From assembly GCF_000936425.1 (NCBI RefSeq), contig NZ_AVFK01000004.1, positions 186,001 through 250,000 on the forward strand: DNA of 64,000 bases, read 5' to 3'. The notes beneath the pieces are model-generated. The model had not been told where the DNA came from and did not search any database. It worked only from the letters and a program-made list of their open reading frames with translations. The stretch is from Skermanella aerolata KACC 11604. GTDB lineage: Bacteria; Pseudomonadota; Alphaproteobacteria; Azospirillales; Azospirillaceae. The position numbers and the translations under genes are program-made. Each line of letters opens with the position of its first letter. Within the stretch, counting starts at the first letter, position 1. Positions 35,551-46,780 of this stretch are shown in pieces.

Positions 35551-36463
35551 CGCGGTGCTGGGCGGGGTTGCGGTTCCAGCGGTCCGGAAGAGGGCTCAAG
35601 ACGGTGTGGTGCTGCCGGTGCTGACCGTCCTGGCGGTGCTGCTGGCGGTCTGGTACGTGGCGGCAGTCTGGTTGAACGCGCCGCAGGTGACCGAACAGTT
35701 GAACCGGGGCGGGACGGACTGGGGTGTGTCCCGGTTGGTCGCCGGCACCTGGGCGATGGAGCGGCCCGTCCTGCCGGCTCCCCATCAGGTCGCGGTCGAG
35801 CTTTATGACTCGGTGTTCGGGCGGCCGGTCACGTCCAAGCGGAGCCTCGTCTACCATGCGCAGGTAACCCTGTCGGCGACCGTTGCGGGTTTCGCCCTTG
35901 GCCTTGCCTTGGGTGTTTTGCTGGCAATCGGGATCGTTCATGTGACGGTGCTGGACCGTTCGCTGATGCCGTGGATCATCGCGTCGCAGACGATCCCAAT
36001 CCTGGCGATAGCGCCGATGATCGTCGTCGTGCTCGGCAATCTCGGGTTCACCGGGTTGCTGCCCAAGGCGATCATTTCCGGCTATCTCAGCTTCTTTCCC
36101 ATCGCCATCGGCATGGTGAAGGGGCTGCGCTCACCCGATCCGCTGCAACTGGATCTGATGCGGACATACAGTGCGACCGACGCGCAGACCTTCGCCAAGT
36201 TACGCTGGCCGTCGAGCATGTCGTTCCTGTTCCCAAGCCTGAAGGTCGCCATCGCGCTGTCCCTTGTCGGCGCCATCGTCGCGGAACTGCCGACCGGAGC
36301 GCAGGCGGGGCTGGGCGCGCGGCTGCTGGCGGGGTCCTATTACGGGCAGACGATCCAGATCTGGGCGGCGCTGTTCATGTCGGCCTTCCTGGCCGTGGCG
36401 GCGGTCGGAGCCGTCGGGCTGGCGGAACGCGGACTGACGCGCCTGCGGGGAGGGCGGCTGTGA
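35543..36463 (+). CDS. ABC transporter permease 1, NitT/TauT type
   Basis: A 306-residue BPD-type permease. About six membrane helices are visible, with a first helix at about 28-48 and a periplasmic insert of about 60 residues before the core. The EAA-like coupling loop is DLMRTYSATDAQTFAKLRWP near residue 210. Final helices end with a short basic tail. It is expected to pair with the second permease. The start ATG 35543 lies within the end of the ATPase gene. Confidence 0.9.
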   Translation: MTDAVLGGVAVPAVRKRAQDGVVLPVLTVLAVLLAVWYVAAVWLNAPQVTEQLNRGGTDWGVSRLVAGTWAMERPVLPAPHQVAVELYDSVFGRPVTSKRSLVYHAQVTLSATVAGFALGLALGVLLAIGIVHVTVLDRSLMPWIIASQTIPILAIAPMIVVVLGNLGFTGLLPKAIISGYLSFFPIAIGMVKGLRSPDPLQLDLMRTYSATDAQTFAKLRWPSSMSFLFPSLKVAIALSLVGAIVAELPTGAQAGLGARLLAGSYYGQTIQIWAALFMSAFLAVAAVGAVGLAERGLTRLRGGRL

Positions 36464-37365
36464 TCGTTCGTGTCGTCCTGACGCTGGTCCTAGGCATGGC
36501 GGCGCTGGCCCTGCTGGCGGTGAGCCCGGTTGCGGCCCTGGCGGTCGGCGTGGTCGCGGTCGCGGCCTGCATATGGGCAATGGGCGGGCTTGCCCGCCAC
36601 GACGGCTGGGCGGCGCGGCTGGCCGTGCCGCTGCTGTTCGGCGTGCTGCTGCTGTGGCTGTGGGAGATGGTGACGGTCGGCTTCGGCGTGCCGCGCATCC
36701 TGCTGCCGCCGCCGAGCATGATCGGGCACGCCTTCGCCGCCAATATCCCGACGCTGATCGCGGATTTCCAGCAGACCGTCATCCGGTCGGTCATTCCCGG
36801 CTATATCCTGGGTTGCGGAGCGGGGTTCCTGACGGCGGTCGCCATCGACCGCTCGCCCTTCCTTCAGCGCGGCTTGCTGCCGCTCGGCAGTCTTATCAGC
36901 GCCATGCCCATCGTCGGCATCGCTCCGATCATGGTCATGTGGTTCGGCTTCGACTGGCAGTCGAAGGCGGCGGTGATCGTGGTGATGACCTTCTTCCCCA
37001 TGCTGGTCAATACGCTGGCTGGCCTGCAGGCGGCGGGGGCAATGGAGTTGGACCTGATGCGGTCCTACGCGGCCGGCTATGGACAGACGCTGATGAAGCT
37101 GCGGCTGCCCGCCGCTTTGCCGTTCGTCTTCAACGCGCTTAAGCTTAACTCCACGCTGGCGCTGATCGGCGCCATCGTGGCGGAGTTCTTCGGGACGCCG
37201 ATCGTCGGCATGGGCTTCCGCATCTCGACCGAGGTCGCGCGGATGAATGTCGATATCGTGTGGGCGACCATCGCAGTGGCGGCGGTCGTTGGATCGGCCT
37301 TTTACGGAATCATCTCGGTGATCGAGCGGGGAGCCACGTTCTGGCATCCTTCGTTTCGCAAATGA
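36460..37365 (+). CDS. ABC transporter permease 2, NitT/TauT type
   Basis: A 301-residue BPD-type permease with several hydrophobic helices at the N-terminus (two tight helices within the first 50 residues) and the coupling loop DLMRSYAAGYGQTLMKLRLP near residue 195. It starts with a GTG overlapping the previous stop. The core resembles permease 1, so the pair probably arose by duplication and forms a heterodimer. Confidence 0.9.
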   Translation: MIVRVVLTLVLGMAALALLAVSPVAALAVGVVAVAACIWAMGGLARHDGWAARLAVPLLFGVLLLWLWEMVTVGFGVPRILLPPPSMIGHAFAANIPTLIADFQQTVIRSVIPGYILGCGAGFLTAVAIDRSPFLQRGLLPLGSLISAMPIVGIAPIMVMWFGFDWQSKAAVIVVMTFFPMLVNTLAGLQAAGAMELDLMRSYAAGYGQTLMKLRLPAALPFVFNALKLNSTLALIGAIVAEFFGTPIVGMGFRISTEVARMNVDIVWATIAVAAVVGSAFYGIISVIERGATFWHPSFRK

Positions 37366-37400
37366 CGTCAAAAACGACCTGAGGCTGGGAGTACTGGGTG

Positions 37401-38411
37401 ATGCGGAAATTGACTCTGGCCGGGATCGCCACTGCGGCGGCGGCGATGGTGATGGGTGGTTCGGTGACAGGTGCTTCGGCGGCGGATGCGCTGACGCTGC
37501 AATTGAAGTGGGTGACCCAGGCGCAGTTCGCCGGGTATTACGTGGCCGCCGCCAAGGGCTTCTACGAGGAAGCAGGGCTGGACGTGACGATCAAGCCGGG
37601 CGGGCCGGACATCAACCCGTCGCAGGTGATCGCCGGCGGTGGCGCCGACGTCGTGGTCGACTGGATGCCGTCGGCGCTGGCGACCCGCGAGAAGGGCGTC
37701 CCGCTGGTCAACATCGCCCAAACCTTCAACAAATCGGGCATGATGCTGACCTGCCGCAAGGACAGCGGTGTCGCCAAGCCTGCGGATTTCAAGGGCAAGA
37801 CGCTGGGCGTCTGGTTTTCGGGCAACGAATACCCGTTCCTGTCCTGGATGGACAAGCTGGGCTACAGTACCGGCGGCGGCAACCCGGACATCAAGGTCCT
37901 GAAGCAGGGCTTCAACGTCGATCCGCTGCTTCAGAAACAAGCCGCCTGCATCTCGACCATGACCTATAACGAATACTGGCAGGTGATCGACGCCGGTATC
38001 CCCGAATCGGAACTTGTCGTCTTCAAGTACGAGGACCAGGGCGTCGCGACCCTGGAGGACGGGCTTTACACCCTGGATGCCAAGCTGAAGGACCCGAAGA
38101 TGGTCGACAAGCTCGCCCGCTTCGTCAAGGCGTCGATGAAGGGCTGGGACTATGCCGTCAAGAACCAGGACGAGGCGGTCGGCATCGTGCTGGACAACGA
38201 TGCGTCGGGCGCTCAGACCGAGAAGCACCAGAAGCAGATGATCAGCGAGATTGCCAAGCTGATCGAGGGCGGGTCGAAGCCAGGCTATCTCGATCCGGCG
38301 GCTTATGAGCGCACCGTCGGCGTCCTGATCAACGGCAAGTCCGATCCGGTCATCAGCAAGAAGCCGGAAGGAGCCTGGACCCACGAGGTCTGGGAGAAGG
38401 CTGGACTCTGA
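37401..38411 (+). CDS. ABC substrate-binding protein, NMT1/THI5-like
   Basis: A 336-residue periplasmic protein. The signal peptide is MRKLTLAGIATAAAAMVMGG with cleavage near ASA. The mature start LTLQLKWVTQAQFAGYYVAA followed by KGFYEEAGLDVTI is the hallmark of the thiamine-pyrimidine-precursor-binding family. Together with its location in a pyrimidine operon, this suggests a pyrimidine base or related ligand. ATG 37401 follows GGGAG; an adjacent GTG at 37398 is equally possible. Confidence 0.91.
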   Translation: MRKLTLAGIATAAAAMVMGGSVTGASAADALTLQLKWVTQAQFAGYYVAAAKGFYEEAGLDVTIKPGGPDINPSQVIAGGGADVVVDWMPSALATREKGVPLVNIAQTFNKSGMMLTCRKDSGVAKPADFKGKTLGVWFSGNEYPFLSWMDKLGYSTGGGNPDIKVLKQGFNVDPLLQKQAACISTMTYNEYWQVIDAGIPESELVVFKYEDQGVATLEDGLYTLDAKLKDPKMVDKLARFVKASMKGWDYAVKNQDEAVGIVLDNDASGAQTEKHQKQMISEIAKLIEGGSKPGYLDPAAYERTVGVLINGKSDPVISKKPEGAWTHEVWEKAGL

Positions 38412-38502
38412 CCGTTTCGGCTAGAAAGGGAACAGCGGCGCTTCCCGAACCGTTTTCGGCGGAGTGTTCCACCGATTGCCTGTTCTGGAAGCAGCCTGCC
38501 CA

Positions 38503-39318
38503 ATGAGAAAACTCGCCCATATTTCCGACCTGCATTTCGGCCGGATAGACGAGGCGGTCGTGGAGGCGCTTCTGGCCGACCTGCACAGCCTCGGCCCCGA
38601 CCTGATCGTCGTCAGCGGCGACCTGACTCAGCGCGGTCACCGCCACCAGTTCCGGGCGGCCCGCGCATTCCTCGACCGGTTCGAGGCGCCTTATCTGGTC
38701 GTGCCGGGCAACCATGACATTCCCGGCGTCAACATGCTTGCCCGCTTCGCGGCGCCCTTCGCCCGGTACCAGCGCTATATCGAGCAGGACATGCGGCCGC
38801 TGCATATGGATGCGGAGATCGCCGTGCTGGGGCTGAACACCGCGCGGCCGGTCGGACCTCACTGGAACTGGTCGCACGGCCGGATCAATTCGGCGCAGAT
38901 CGCCCATGCTCGGTCGGTGTTCGAGCCGCTGGGCGCTGATGTGTTCAAGGTCGTCGTGACCCATCACCCGTTCCTGCCGCCGCCCGATGCGCCGGAAACC
39001 AAGCTGGTCGGCCGCGCCTCCCTGGCGCTCCGCACTTTCGAGGGCTGCGGCGTCGATCTGCTGCTGGCGGGGCATCTGCACCGGGGATACCATGGCGATG
39101 TCAGGACCCATCATGCCGCGATCAAGCGGTCGATCCTAGTGGCGCAGGCGTCCACCGCGACATCGACCCGGCTGCGTAACGAACCGAACGCCTATAACGT
39201 GATTGAGGTCGATGGCGAGCGGGTCGGCTTCGGCGTTCGCGTGTGGGACGGAAAGCTGTTCCGCTACCGCGCCTCCGGCCGCTTCGTACGGCGGGAAGGG
39301 CACTGGGTCGCGGACTGA
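38503..39318 (+). CDS. Calcineurin-like metallophosphoesterase (CpdA/GpdQ type)
   Basis: A 271-residue binuclear-metal phosphodiesterase. The motifs are ISDLHFG, VVSGDLTQRG, VVPGNHDIPG, VVTHHPFLPP and LLLAGHLHRGY in canonical order. Relatives hydrolyse cyclic nucleotides or glycerophosphodiesters. The start MRKLAHISD at 38503 puts motif I at residue 7, as usual. It lies 91 bases after the importer genes and is convergent with the kinase gene. A link to pyrimidine use is not evident. Confidence 0.9.
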   Translation: MRKLAHISDLHFGRIDEAVVEALLADLHSLGPDLIVVSGDLTQRGHRHQFRAARAFLDRFEAPYLVVPGNHDIPGVNMLARFAAPFARYQRYIEQDMRPLHMDAEIAVLGLNTARPVGPHWNWSHGRINSAQIAHARSVFEPLGADVFKVVVTHHPFLPPPDAPETKLVGRASLALRTFEGCGVDLLLAGHLHRGYHGDVRTHHAAIKRSILVAQASTATSTRLRNEPNAYNVIEVDGERVGFGVRVWDGKLFRYRASGRFVRREGHWVAD

Positions 39319-39327
39319 GCGGTGCCG

Positions 39328-41571
39328 TCAGTCGGCCGGTTCAGTCTTTAGCTGGACGCCCAGGGCTTCATGTGTCGGTGCGATCTGGGCACGGACGAGG
39401 GCGACGAGGCGGGCGGCCTGTTCGAAATCCCCGGCACTGACTTCGATCTCCCGGGCAATGGCGGCGATGCGCTGGGCACCGAGATTGGCGTTGGCCCCTT
39501 TCATGCCATGGGCAGCCCGTTTGACCGCTGCCGGATCGGCATTGGCGATGGCCGCGTCGATCTCATCCGCCTGAAGCCTTGCTTGGCCGGGAAACAGGGC
39601 GAACATGTCGGTCAGGTCTTCCTGGTCGAGACAGTCGTGCAACTGGTCCAGCATTCCCTGATCGAGCAGGGGGGTGGCGGTGAAGGCGTCGACCGGTGGC
39701 GACGGTGGTGGTGGTGGTGGCGACGGTGGCCCGGAAGCCGGCGCGCTCGCCGGCGGGTAGGCCGGGAGTTCGCTCGCGACCCTGTCGATGGCGGAGAACA
39801 GGTCGCCGGGACGAACCGGCTTGGAAACGTAATCGTTCATCCCGACACCTATGTAGCGCTCCCGATCCCCCGCCATGGCATGGGCGGTCACGGCGATTAC
39901 CCGCGTCTTGCCCAAGGGGGACGGCAGAGCGCGGATCGCTTCGGTGGCGGAGCAGCCGTCCATGACAGGCATCTGGATGTCCATCAGCACCAAGTCGTAA
40001 GGAGGCGCCGCCTTCGCCACCGCAATCACGGCTTCCTGCCCGTTGGTGGCTGTATCGACCATGTGCTGCTTCCGGGCCAGCAGGCCGGTCAGCAAGGTCC
40101 GATTTACCGGGACGTCGTCGACGACGAGTATGCGCAAGGGGCCGGTCTCCCGCAGGGTCGCCTGCGGTTCCGGAACCGACAGGATGGCGTTATCGGGGCC
40201 GGGCCGGCACTTCACGGTAAATGTGAAGGTGCTGCCTTTGCCGACTTCGCTGCGGGCACCGATATCGCCGCCGAGCAGCAGGCAGAGCTGCCGGCAGATC
40301 GCCAGGCCGAGGCCGGTGCCGCCGTAGCGCCGGGTGGTCGACCCATCGGCCTGGGAGAACCGCTCGAACAGCCGGCCGATGAAATCAGGCGGAATCCCGA
40401 TTCCCGTGTCGCTTACGTCGACGGTCAAAAGGATGCTGTCGGGATCCGGCTGGGTCGTGGAGAACCGGATGTGGATATTGCCCTGCTGGGTGAACTTGAC
40501 CGCATTTCCGACGAGATTGAACAGGACCTGACGGATGCGCCCGACATCTCCGTGGAGCGACAGGCGGGTGTCGGGGGCGATGGTATAGGACAGCTCGTTA
40601 CCGTTCTCCTGCGCCTTGGGGTGCAGGATCGAGACGACATCCTCGGCGGGCTGGGTCAGCAGGAAGTCCTCGGACTCCAGGACGATCCGCCCGGCTTCCA
40701 GCTTCGACAGATCGAGAATGTCGTTGACGATGGTCAGCAGGTTTTCCGCGGAGCGCAACGCCGATCGCGCGTGGCTCTGCGGTTCGGGTGCGAGCCGGCT
40801 GTCTACCAGCAAGCCAAGCAGACCCATGACGCCGTTGAGCGGCGTCCGGATCTCGTGGCTGATATTGGCGAGGAACTCGGACTTGGCGCGGCTGGCGGCT
40901 TCGGCGTCCTGTTTCGCCAGATCCAGCGTTTCGGTCAGTTGCAGCAGTTTCCGGCGGGACCGGATGCTTTGCGCTATGTACCATGCCGCCAACCCCGCGA
41001 AGATAAGGCTGAGGGCAGCCTGTATCACCGTCGCCAGGGTAGTGAGGCGCTGCATCTCGTTGATTTCGGCCCAGCGCTTGGCCGCATCGCCCGCGATCTC
41101 GGCATTGATGCCGAGCAGCATGGCCTGGACAGGCTCCCGCAGGGCGGGCATCCGGTGCAGAAGCTCGGTCAGGACCTCCGAGTTGAGGGCAGGGGAGCGT
41201 TCCAGCAGCCGGTCCGTCTCGGAAACGAAACGCCCGAGTTCCGCCATGGCGTTCTCATAGAACGGCTGGTCTTTGAACATCGCGCGATAGGCGCCGTCGT
41301 TGACGATGTTGAGGCGGCTGACGAAGACTTCGTAGCGTCGTAATGCTGCGTTCGGAGTGCCGGTGCCGGTGACGGCTTCCAGCAAGGCGACGTGGAGCCG
41401 CTGATGCTCGCCGGACAACTGGTAGAACGTCCAAGCCTGATTGTCACGGCCGCCGGCCAGGACGGTCGTCGTCTTGGAAGACAGCAGGTATTGAAGTCCG
41501 CCGACGATGGAGAAGGAGGCGATGACCGCCAGTCCGATCCCTGCCAGGGCGGACCGGAGACCGCGTTTCAC
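39328..41571 (-). CDS. Hybrid sensor histidine kinase with receiver and Hpt domains
   Basis: A 747-residue membrane kinase. TM1 is near residues 8-30, a periplasmic helical region of about 150 residues follows, and TM2 is near 185-205. HisKA has [15 protein letters not shown] (His near 238). HATPase has [23 protein letters not shown] and [11 protein letters not shown]. The receiver has [13 protein letters not shown] (Asp near 532). A poly-Pro linker (coded by a GGT/GGC-type triplet run) leads to an Hpt domain with [12 protein letters not shown] (His near 688). No cognate response regulator is adjacent. The start overlaps the preceding small gene by ATGA. Confidence 0.94.
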   Translation of the reverse strand: MKRGLRSALAGIGLAVIASFSIVGGLQYLLSSKTTTVLAGGRDNQAWTFYQLSGEHQRLHVALLEAVTGTGTPNAALRRYEVFVSRLNIVNDGAYRAMFKDQPFYENAMAELGRFVSETDRLLERSPALNSEVLTELLHRMPALREPVQAMLLGINAEIAGDAAKRWAEINEMQRLTTLATVIQAALSLIFAGLAAWYIAQSIRSRRKLLQLTETLDLAKQDAEAASRAKSEFLANISHEIRTPLNGVMGLLGLLVDSRLAPEPQSHARSALRSAENLLTIVNDILDLSKLEAGRIVLESEDFLLTQPAEDVVSILHPKAQENGNELSYTIAPDTRLSLHGDVGRIRQVLFNLVGNAVKFTQQGNIHIRFSTTQPDPDSILLTVDVSDTGIGIPPDFIGRLFERFSQADGSTTRRYGGTGLGLAICRQLCLLLGGDIGARSEVGKGSTFTFTVKCRPGPDNAILSVPEPQATLRETGPLRILVVDDVPVNRTLLTGLLARKQHMVDTATNGQEAVIAVAKAAPPYDLVLMDIQMPVMDGCSATEAIRALPSPLGKTRVIAVTAHAMAGDRERYIGVGMNDYVSKPVRPGDLFSAIDRVASELPAYPPASAPASGPPSPPPPPPSPPVDAFTATPLLDQGMLDQLHDCLDQEDLTDMFALFPGQARLQADEIDAAIANADPAAVKRAAHGMKGANANLGAQRIAAIAREIEVSAGDFEQAARLVALVRAQIAPTHEALGVQLKTEPAD

Positions 41572-42062
41572 GGCTCGATCCTGATCCGGTCGATCTGCCA
41601 GATGGCACGGAAGTACCAGGCGTCGTTCTGGAGTTCGGGGTGGTCGTCGAAGGGAAACATCAGCCAGAAGGGGCCGCGTCCGCGCGGCGGCAGCCGCTCG
41701 CCGTTCATCTTCAGCGCCAGGATCGGCTGGTAGCGTTCGATGTCGGCCATCGAGAGATCGACCTTGTAGTCGTCGATGGCGACTAGAGACACCTTCGTGC
41801 CCTTGGCTTTCAGTTGTGCCAGGACCTCGGTGAAAAGGGGACCGGAAAAGCTGGCCCTGCCGGTCCAGGGAGTGGCTGTCGAGATCTCGCGGGCCGGGAG
41901 GGATTCGAGCTGTTCCGACTCGATCAGCGCCGGCTTGGGCATTCCTCCCCCCGACACCGCTATTTCACCGGCCCCGGCGGTTGGAGCCAGCGATGGCACG
42001 GCTGCGAGGATCAGGAGGATAACCGGCGCCACTCGGAGAAATCGGCGGAGAGCTGCACCCAT
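41568..42062 (-). CDS. Small exported protein with molybdopterin-oxidoreductase-like fold
   Basis: A 164-residue protein with a signal peptide ([19 protein letters not shown]). The mature part shows the pattern of the Oxidored_molyb (SUOX/YedY) domain: [60 protein letters not shown] and WQIDRIRI. It is shorter than the enzymes, and the Mo-ligating Cys is absent (no Cys in the mature chain), so it is probably a sensor or binding domain. It is coupled by a 4-base overlap to the kinase gene and likely acts as its periplasmic partner. Confidence 0.75.
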   Translation of the reverse strand: MGAALRRFLRVAPVILLILAAVPSLAPTAGAGEIAVSGGGMPKPALIESEQLESLPAREISTATPWTGRASFSGPLFTEVLAQLKAKGTKVSLVAIDDYKVDLSMADIERYQPILALKMNGERLPPRGRGPFWLMFPFDDHPELQNDAWYFRAIWQIDRIRIEP

Positions 42063-42070
42063 AGCGGCTG

Positions 42071-42103
42071 GTTACCCCGAATGAGAAAACGATTCGGGGT
42101 AAC
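42071..42103. promoter_or_regulatory. Perfect 12-bp inverted repeat upstream of the kinase operon
   Basis: GTTACCCCGAAT pairs with ATTCGGGGTAAC across nine bases. It begins 8 bases before the start codon of the exported protein on the minus strand, so in RNA it would fold against the ribosome-binding site, and in DNA it looks like a dimer operator. Confidence 0.6.
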
Positions 42104-42156
42104 ATAATACATTTTCGACATGATTTCCCGGGCCTGCGACAGTCCGCCCTGAGACA

Positions 42157-42187
42157 AAAACGGAAGGCCATCGAACCGTGGCCTTCC
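42157..42187 (-). terminator. Intrinsic terminator of hydA
   Basis: GGAAGGCCA and TGGCCTTCC form a perfect 9-bp stem around an eight-base loop, and on the minus strand the stem is followed by GTTTTTG. It starts 27 bases after the hydA stop. Confidence 0.85.
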
Positions 42188-42213
42188 ATCCTTGCCCACT
42201 GTTGCGGCATCCG

Positions 42214-43695
<1,482 letters not shown>

Positions 43696-43784
43696 TCATT
43701 GCGCCGGTGCGCGGCGCTGTTGAGGGCAAGCCTACCGCAGCCGGACGGGTTTGTCGCAAGCGCTGATCGACGGAAACGATAAGC

Positions 43785-43819
43785 AAAAAGCCCCCGATGC
43801 TGGAGCATCGAGGGCTTTT
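43785..43819 (-). terminator. Strong terminator of the atp F0 operon
   Basis: AAAAGCCCCCGATGC and GCATCGAGGGCTTTT form a 15-bp stem with one mismatch around TGGA. On the minus strand a run of T follows. It lies 44 bases after the atpF stop, and by symmetry it could also work in the plus direction. Confidence 0.92.
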
Positions 43820-43862
43820 GGAAGTCCAATCCGGATGTTAAGCCGGCTTGCCGCGGTCCTGC

Positions 43863-44345
43863 TTAGTGCAGGTTGCGGCGCAGATCGGCGATGGAGGCGT
43901 CGATCAGCTTGGCGGACTGCTGCGCGTCCAGGTTCTGGGCGAGCAGGCGTCCGCCTGCGGCGACGGCGATATCGACCGTCAGGTTCTTGACTTCCTGGAG
44001 CGCCAGCGCTTCGGCCTGGGCGATCTTGTCCATCGCCTGGGTTTCGCGCCGCTTCATCGCGGCTTCCAGCTCGGCAGTGGAGTGCAGCCGCAGCCGCTCC
44101 GCTTCCTCACGGGCATGGGCGATGATGTCTTCGGCTTCCTTCAGCGCATCGCGCTGACGGCGCTGATAAGACGCGAGGGTAGCCTGGGCATCCTCACGAA
44201 GGCGCTGCGCCTCCTCCAGCTCCTGGCGGATCTTGTCCGCCCTTTCGTCCAGCATCGCCGTCACGGCCTTGGCGCCGGGACGGAATGCGAGGACGGCGAA
44301 GATGATGGTGGCGAGGGCAACCCAGAATTCAGCAGCTTGAAACAT
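43863..44345 (-). CDS. atpF: ATP synthase F0 subunit b
   Basis: A 160-residue peripheral-stalk subunit. One N-terminal membrane helix (EFWVALATIIFAVLAF, residues 5-20) is followed by a long amphipathic helix rich in Glu, Arg and Ala that forms the stator dimer with b'. It is the last gene of the F0 operon, starting on the last base of the b' stop (TGATG). The F1 genes lie outside this window, the usual split in alphaproteobacteria. Confidence 0.95.
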   Translation of the reverse strand: MFQAAEFWVALATIIFAVLAFRPGAKAVTAMLDERADKIRQELEEAQRLREDAQATLASYQRRQRDALKEAEDIIAHAREEAERLRLHSTAELEAAMKRRETQAMDKIAQAEALALQEVKNLTVDIAVAAGGRLLAQNLDAQQSAKLIDASIADLRRNLH

Positions 44346-45001
44346 CAGCCACGCTCCTGCATCACGGCGCCGACTGCCGCGTCGGCGGCGGAGGCATCGA
44401 CCTTGATGCCGGCCAGCTTCTCGGCAGTCTGCTGGGCAATCTCCGCGGCCACCGAACGAACGCTGGCCAGAGCGGTGCCCTTGGCCTCGTTGATCCGGTC
44501 CTCGGTGGCACGGGTCTTGGCGGCAAGATCGGTATTGAACTGGGCCTGACGGCCAGCCGTAACCGACGAGATGTCGGCGGCGGTAGCGGCCATCACCGAC
44601 TGGGCATGCGCCCGCGCGTCGGCCAGAGCCTTTTCATAACCGGCCATCACCACGGACGACTCCTTGCGGAGGTCGCCGGCCCGGTCCAGATCGTTGGTGA
44701 TCCGTTCCTGCCGTTCTTCCAGGACCTCGGCGACCTTTGGAAGGGCGACCTTGGACATCAGGAAGTAGAGGGCGATGAACGTAATCCCGAGCCAGACGAG
44801 CTGAGGAGCGAAAGCGGTAGCATCGAGTTGGGGCAATCCGCCGCTGGCGTGCTCGGCACCGTGCGCCGCATCGCCACCGGGGGCCGCTCCATGGTCGGAT
44901 TGGGCCAAGGCGCCGCCCGCCGTGACGACGAGCATCGTCCAGGCGAGACCAACGCGCCCGGCCAGCCCGCTGATCAGCGGACGAGCCAAAAACTTGGGCA
45001 T
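44345..45001 (-). CDS. atpG: ATP synthase F0 subunit b'
   Basis: A 218-residue second stalk subunit, found in photosynthetic-lineage and many alphaproteobacteria. It has an N-terminal hydrophobic segment cleaved or anchored (LAWTMLVVTAGGALAQ), a His-rich linker, the membrane helix LVWLGITFIALYFLMS near residue 75, and then a long charged helix. The start MPKFLARPL at 45001 is chosen because upstream codons are Arg-rich and atypical. The symbol atpG or atpF2 is used variably for this subunit. Confidence 0.92.
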   Translation of the reverse strand: MPKFLARPLISGLAGRVGLAWTMLVVTAGGALAQSDHGAAPGGDAAHGAEHASGGLPQLDATAFAPQLVWLGITFIALYFLMSKVALPKVAEVLEERQERITNDLDRAGDLRKESSVVMAGYEKALADARAHAQSVMAATAADISSVTAGRQAQFNTDLAAKTRATEDRINEAKGTALASVRSVAAEIAQQTAEKLAGIKVDASAADAAVGAVMQERG

Positions 45002-45100
45002 GATCGATCCCCTAAGCTTGCGGCGCCGGCCGTCGGGATTGTAATCCCGCATGACCCGGCGCCGCATGTGAGCGAAAACCAGCTTCGTTCAGGCTCGAGC

Positions 45101-45325
45101 TTAGGCGAACAGGATCAGGAAGGCGATCAGCAGCGCGAACAGCGCAACGGCTTCAGTCAGCGCGAAGCCCAGGATGCCGATCGGGAAAACCGCGGCGCGC
45201 GAGGCCGGGTTACGAGCGATAGAGGCGATCAGGGTCGCGAAGATGTTACCGATACCCATGCCAACACCAGCAAGGGCGAAGACCGCCAGACCGGCGCCGA
45301 TGAACTTAGCGGCTTCTGTTTCCAT
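45101..45325 (-). CDS. atpE: ATP synthase F0 subunit c
   Basis: A 74-residue proteolipid of two membrane helices joined by the polar loop ARNPASR. The proton-carrying acidic residue is the Glu of [14 protein letters not shown] near residue 58. The glycine-rich first helix ([18 protein letters not shown]) is typical of c-rings. High conservation and a long spacer (99 bases) before b' suggest extra translation of this subunit. Confidence 0.97.
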   Translation of the reverse strand: METEAAKFIGAGLAVFALAGVGMGIGNIFATLIASIARNPASRAAVFPIGILGFALTEAVALFALLIAFLILFA

Positions 45326-45412
45326 GATAAAAACCTCTCCTGTGAGACTGTGTCGGTAGACTGGTGGGGTGGTGTGGAGTGAACCCGCGGCGCGGCACCG
45401 ATCCGTCAGGGA

Positions 45413-46156
45413 TCAGTGCAGCTCCAGGGCGTCGCGGATGTAGAGGCAGGTCAGGATCGTGAAAACGTAGGCTTGCAGCATGGCAACCAGGATTTCAAAA
45501 CCGACCAATGCGATGTTGATTACGAGCGGCAGGATGCCGACCGTGTAGCCGAGTCCGCCCAGCGCGCCGCCGAGCAGGACCGAGAAGCCGCCGAACACCT
45601 TCAGCATCGTGTGGCCCGCCATCATGTTGGCGAACAACCGGATGGACAGGCTGACCGGACGCGACAGGTACGACAGGATCTCGATCGGGATCAGGATCGG
45701 CGCCAGCGCCATCGGCACGCCCGAGGGCATGAACAGCGAGAAGAAGTGGAAGCCGTGCTTGATCAGGCCCAGCAGGGTCACGAACACGAAAACCGTCAAG
45801 GCCAGCCCGAAGGTGACGATGATGTGGCTGGTGAAGGTGAAGCTGCCGGGGACCAGGCCGATCAGGTTGCCGACCATGATGAACATGAACAACGAGAACA
45901 CGAAGGGGAAGTACTTCCGCGCATCGGGACCCGCGTTGTCGCGCACGAGGTTGGCGACGAATTCGTAGAAGAGTTCAGCCAGCGACTGCATGCGGCTCGG
46001 AACGAGCGCGCGGCCGCGCATGCCGTAGACGATGAGGCCGGTGATCAGCGCTACCGTAATCACCATGTACAGCGCGGAATTGCTGAACGATGCGTCGAGG
46101 CCACCGATGTTGATCGGCAGATACCTCTGGATTTGGAATTGGTGAAGCGGATCCAC
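45413..46156 (-). CDS. atpB: ATP synthase F0 subunit a
   Basis: A 247-residue membrane subunit that forms the proton half-channels. It begins MDPLHQFQIQRYLP, and the essential Arg lies in the SLSIRLFANMMAGH segment near residue 175. QAYVFTILTCLYIRDALELH closes the protein, as in other alphaproteobacteria. About five to six helices are visible. It lies between atpI and atpE. Confidence 0.97.
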   Translation of the reverse strand: MDPLHQFQIQRYLPINIGGLDASFSNSALYMVITVALITGLIVYGMRGRALVPSRMQSLAELFYEFVANLVRDNAGPDARKYFPFVFSLFMFIMVGNLIGLVPGSFTFTSHIIVTFGLALTVFVFVTLLGLIKHGFHFFSLFMPSGVPMALAPILIPIEILSYLSRPVSLSIRLFANMMAGHTMLKVFGGFSVLLGGALGGLGYTVGILPLVINIALVGFEILVAMLQAYVFTILTCLYIRDALELH

Positions 46157-46195
46157 GGTCGTCCTCGTTCAGCCAAACTTGTGCGTCTGGCGCTG

Positions 46196-46552
46196 TTATT
46201 GTTCCGGTCCGCTCTTCGGTCCCGGCTCTTTCCGGTATCCCGGAGCGTAGCCGATGCCGTTGACGGCGCGGTAGACATTCACAATTCCTGCCCCGGCGCC
46301 AAGGAAAAACATCCCTATCAGGCCCCAGGGCGTCGTGCCCAGCCAGTTGTCGAGCAGCATGCCGCCGCCGACACCAACGATCATGGCGGCGACCATCTCG
46401 ATCCCGATGCGAAAGGCCAGCCCGATGGACCGCTTGGACAGGCCGTCGTCGCCTCCGGCCACTGGAGCCGGTCCGGCACTACGTTCCCGCGCCTTCTGCA
46501 ACCGGGCGTCAAGGTCGGCCAACGAAGGTGGGGGTGACTGGTCGTCGCTCAT
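46196..46552 (-). CDS. atpI: ATP synthase assembly protein AtpI
   Basis: A 118-residue protein with an acidic N-terminus, a coiled helix (LADLDARLQKARERSA), two membrane helices (IGIEMVAAMIVGVGGGML and PWGLIGMFFLGAGAGI) and a polar tail. AtpI helps c-ring assembly and possibly Mg2+ supply. MSDDQ at 46552 is taken as the start; MVSSMSDDQ at 46564 is possible. It is the first gene of the F0 operon. Confidence 0.9.
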   Translation of the reverse strand: MSDDQSPPPSLADLDARLQKARERSAGPAPVAGGDDGLSKRSIGLAFRIGIEMVAAMIVGVGGGMLLDNWLGTTPWGLIGMFFLGAGAGIVNVYRAVNGIGYAPGYRKEPGPKSGPEQ

Positions 46553-46780
46553 ACTCGAAACCATTTCCCCCGGTTGGCCGGGCAACCGCACGAAAGCGGC
46601 GGCACCATACGGTTAGGCCAGTACCCTGTCAAGTCGCAAAACCCTCAGCCCAAGTGGTTGAATTTCTTGAATTTACTGGTCGAAACAGGGGTTCGAAAGG
46701 GGTCTGGACCCGCACTTTCATGCCGGAAGCACCCCAATGCGACACTATGTACGCAGGCTGTACGAAGGCGCCGGGAACGG

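Noticed and set aside
39690-39735. GGT/GGC-rich tract taken at first for a microsatellite or phase-variable repeat
   Set aside because: It is the coding sequence of the poly-Pro linker between the receiver and Hpt domains. It is in frame, and the codons are mixed.
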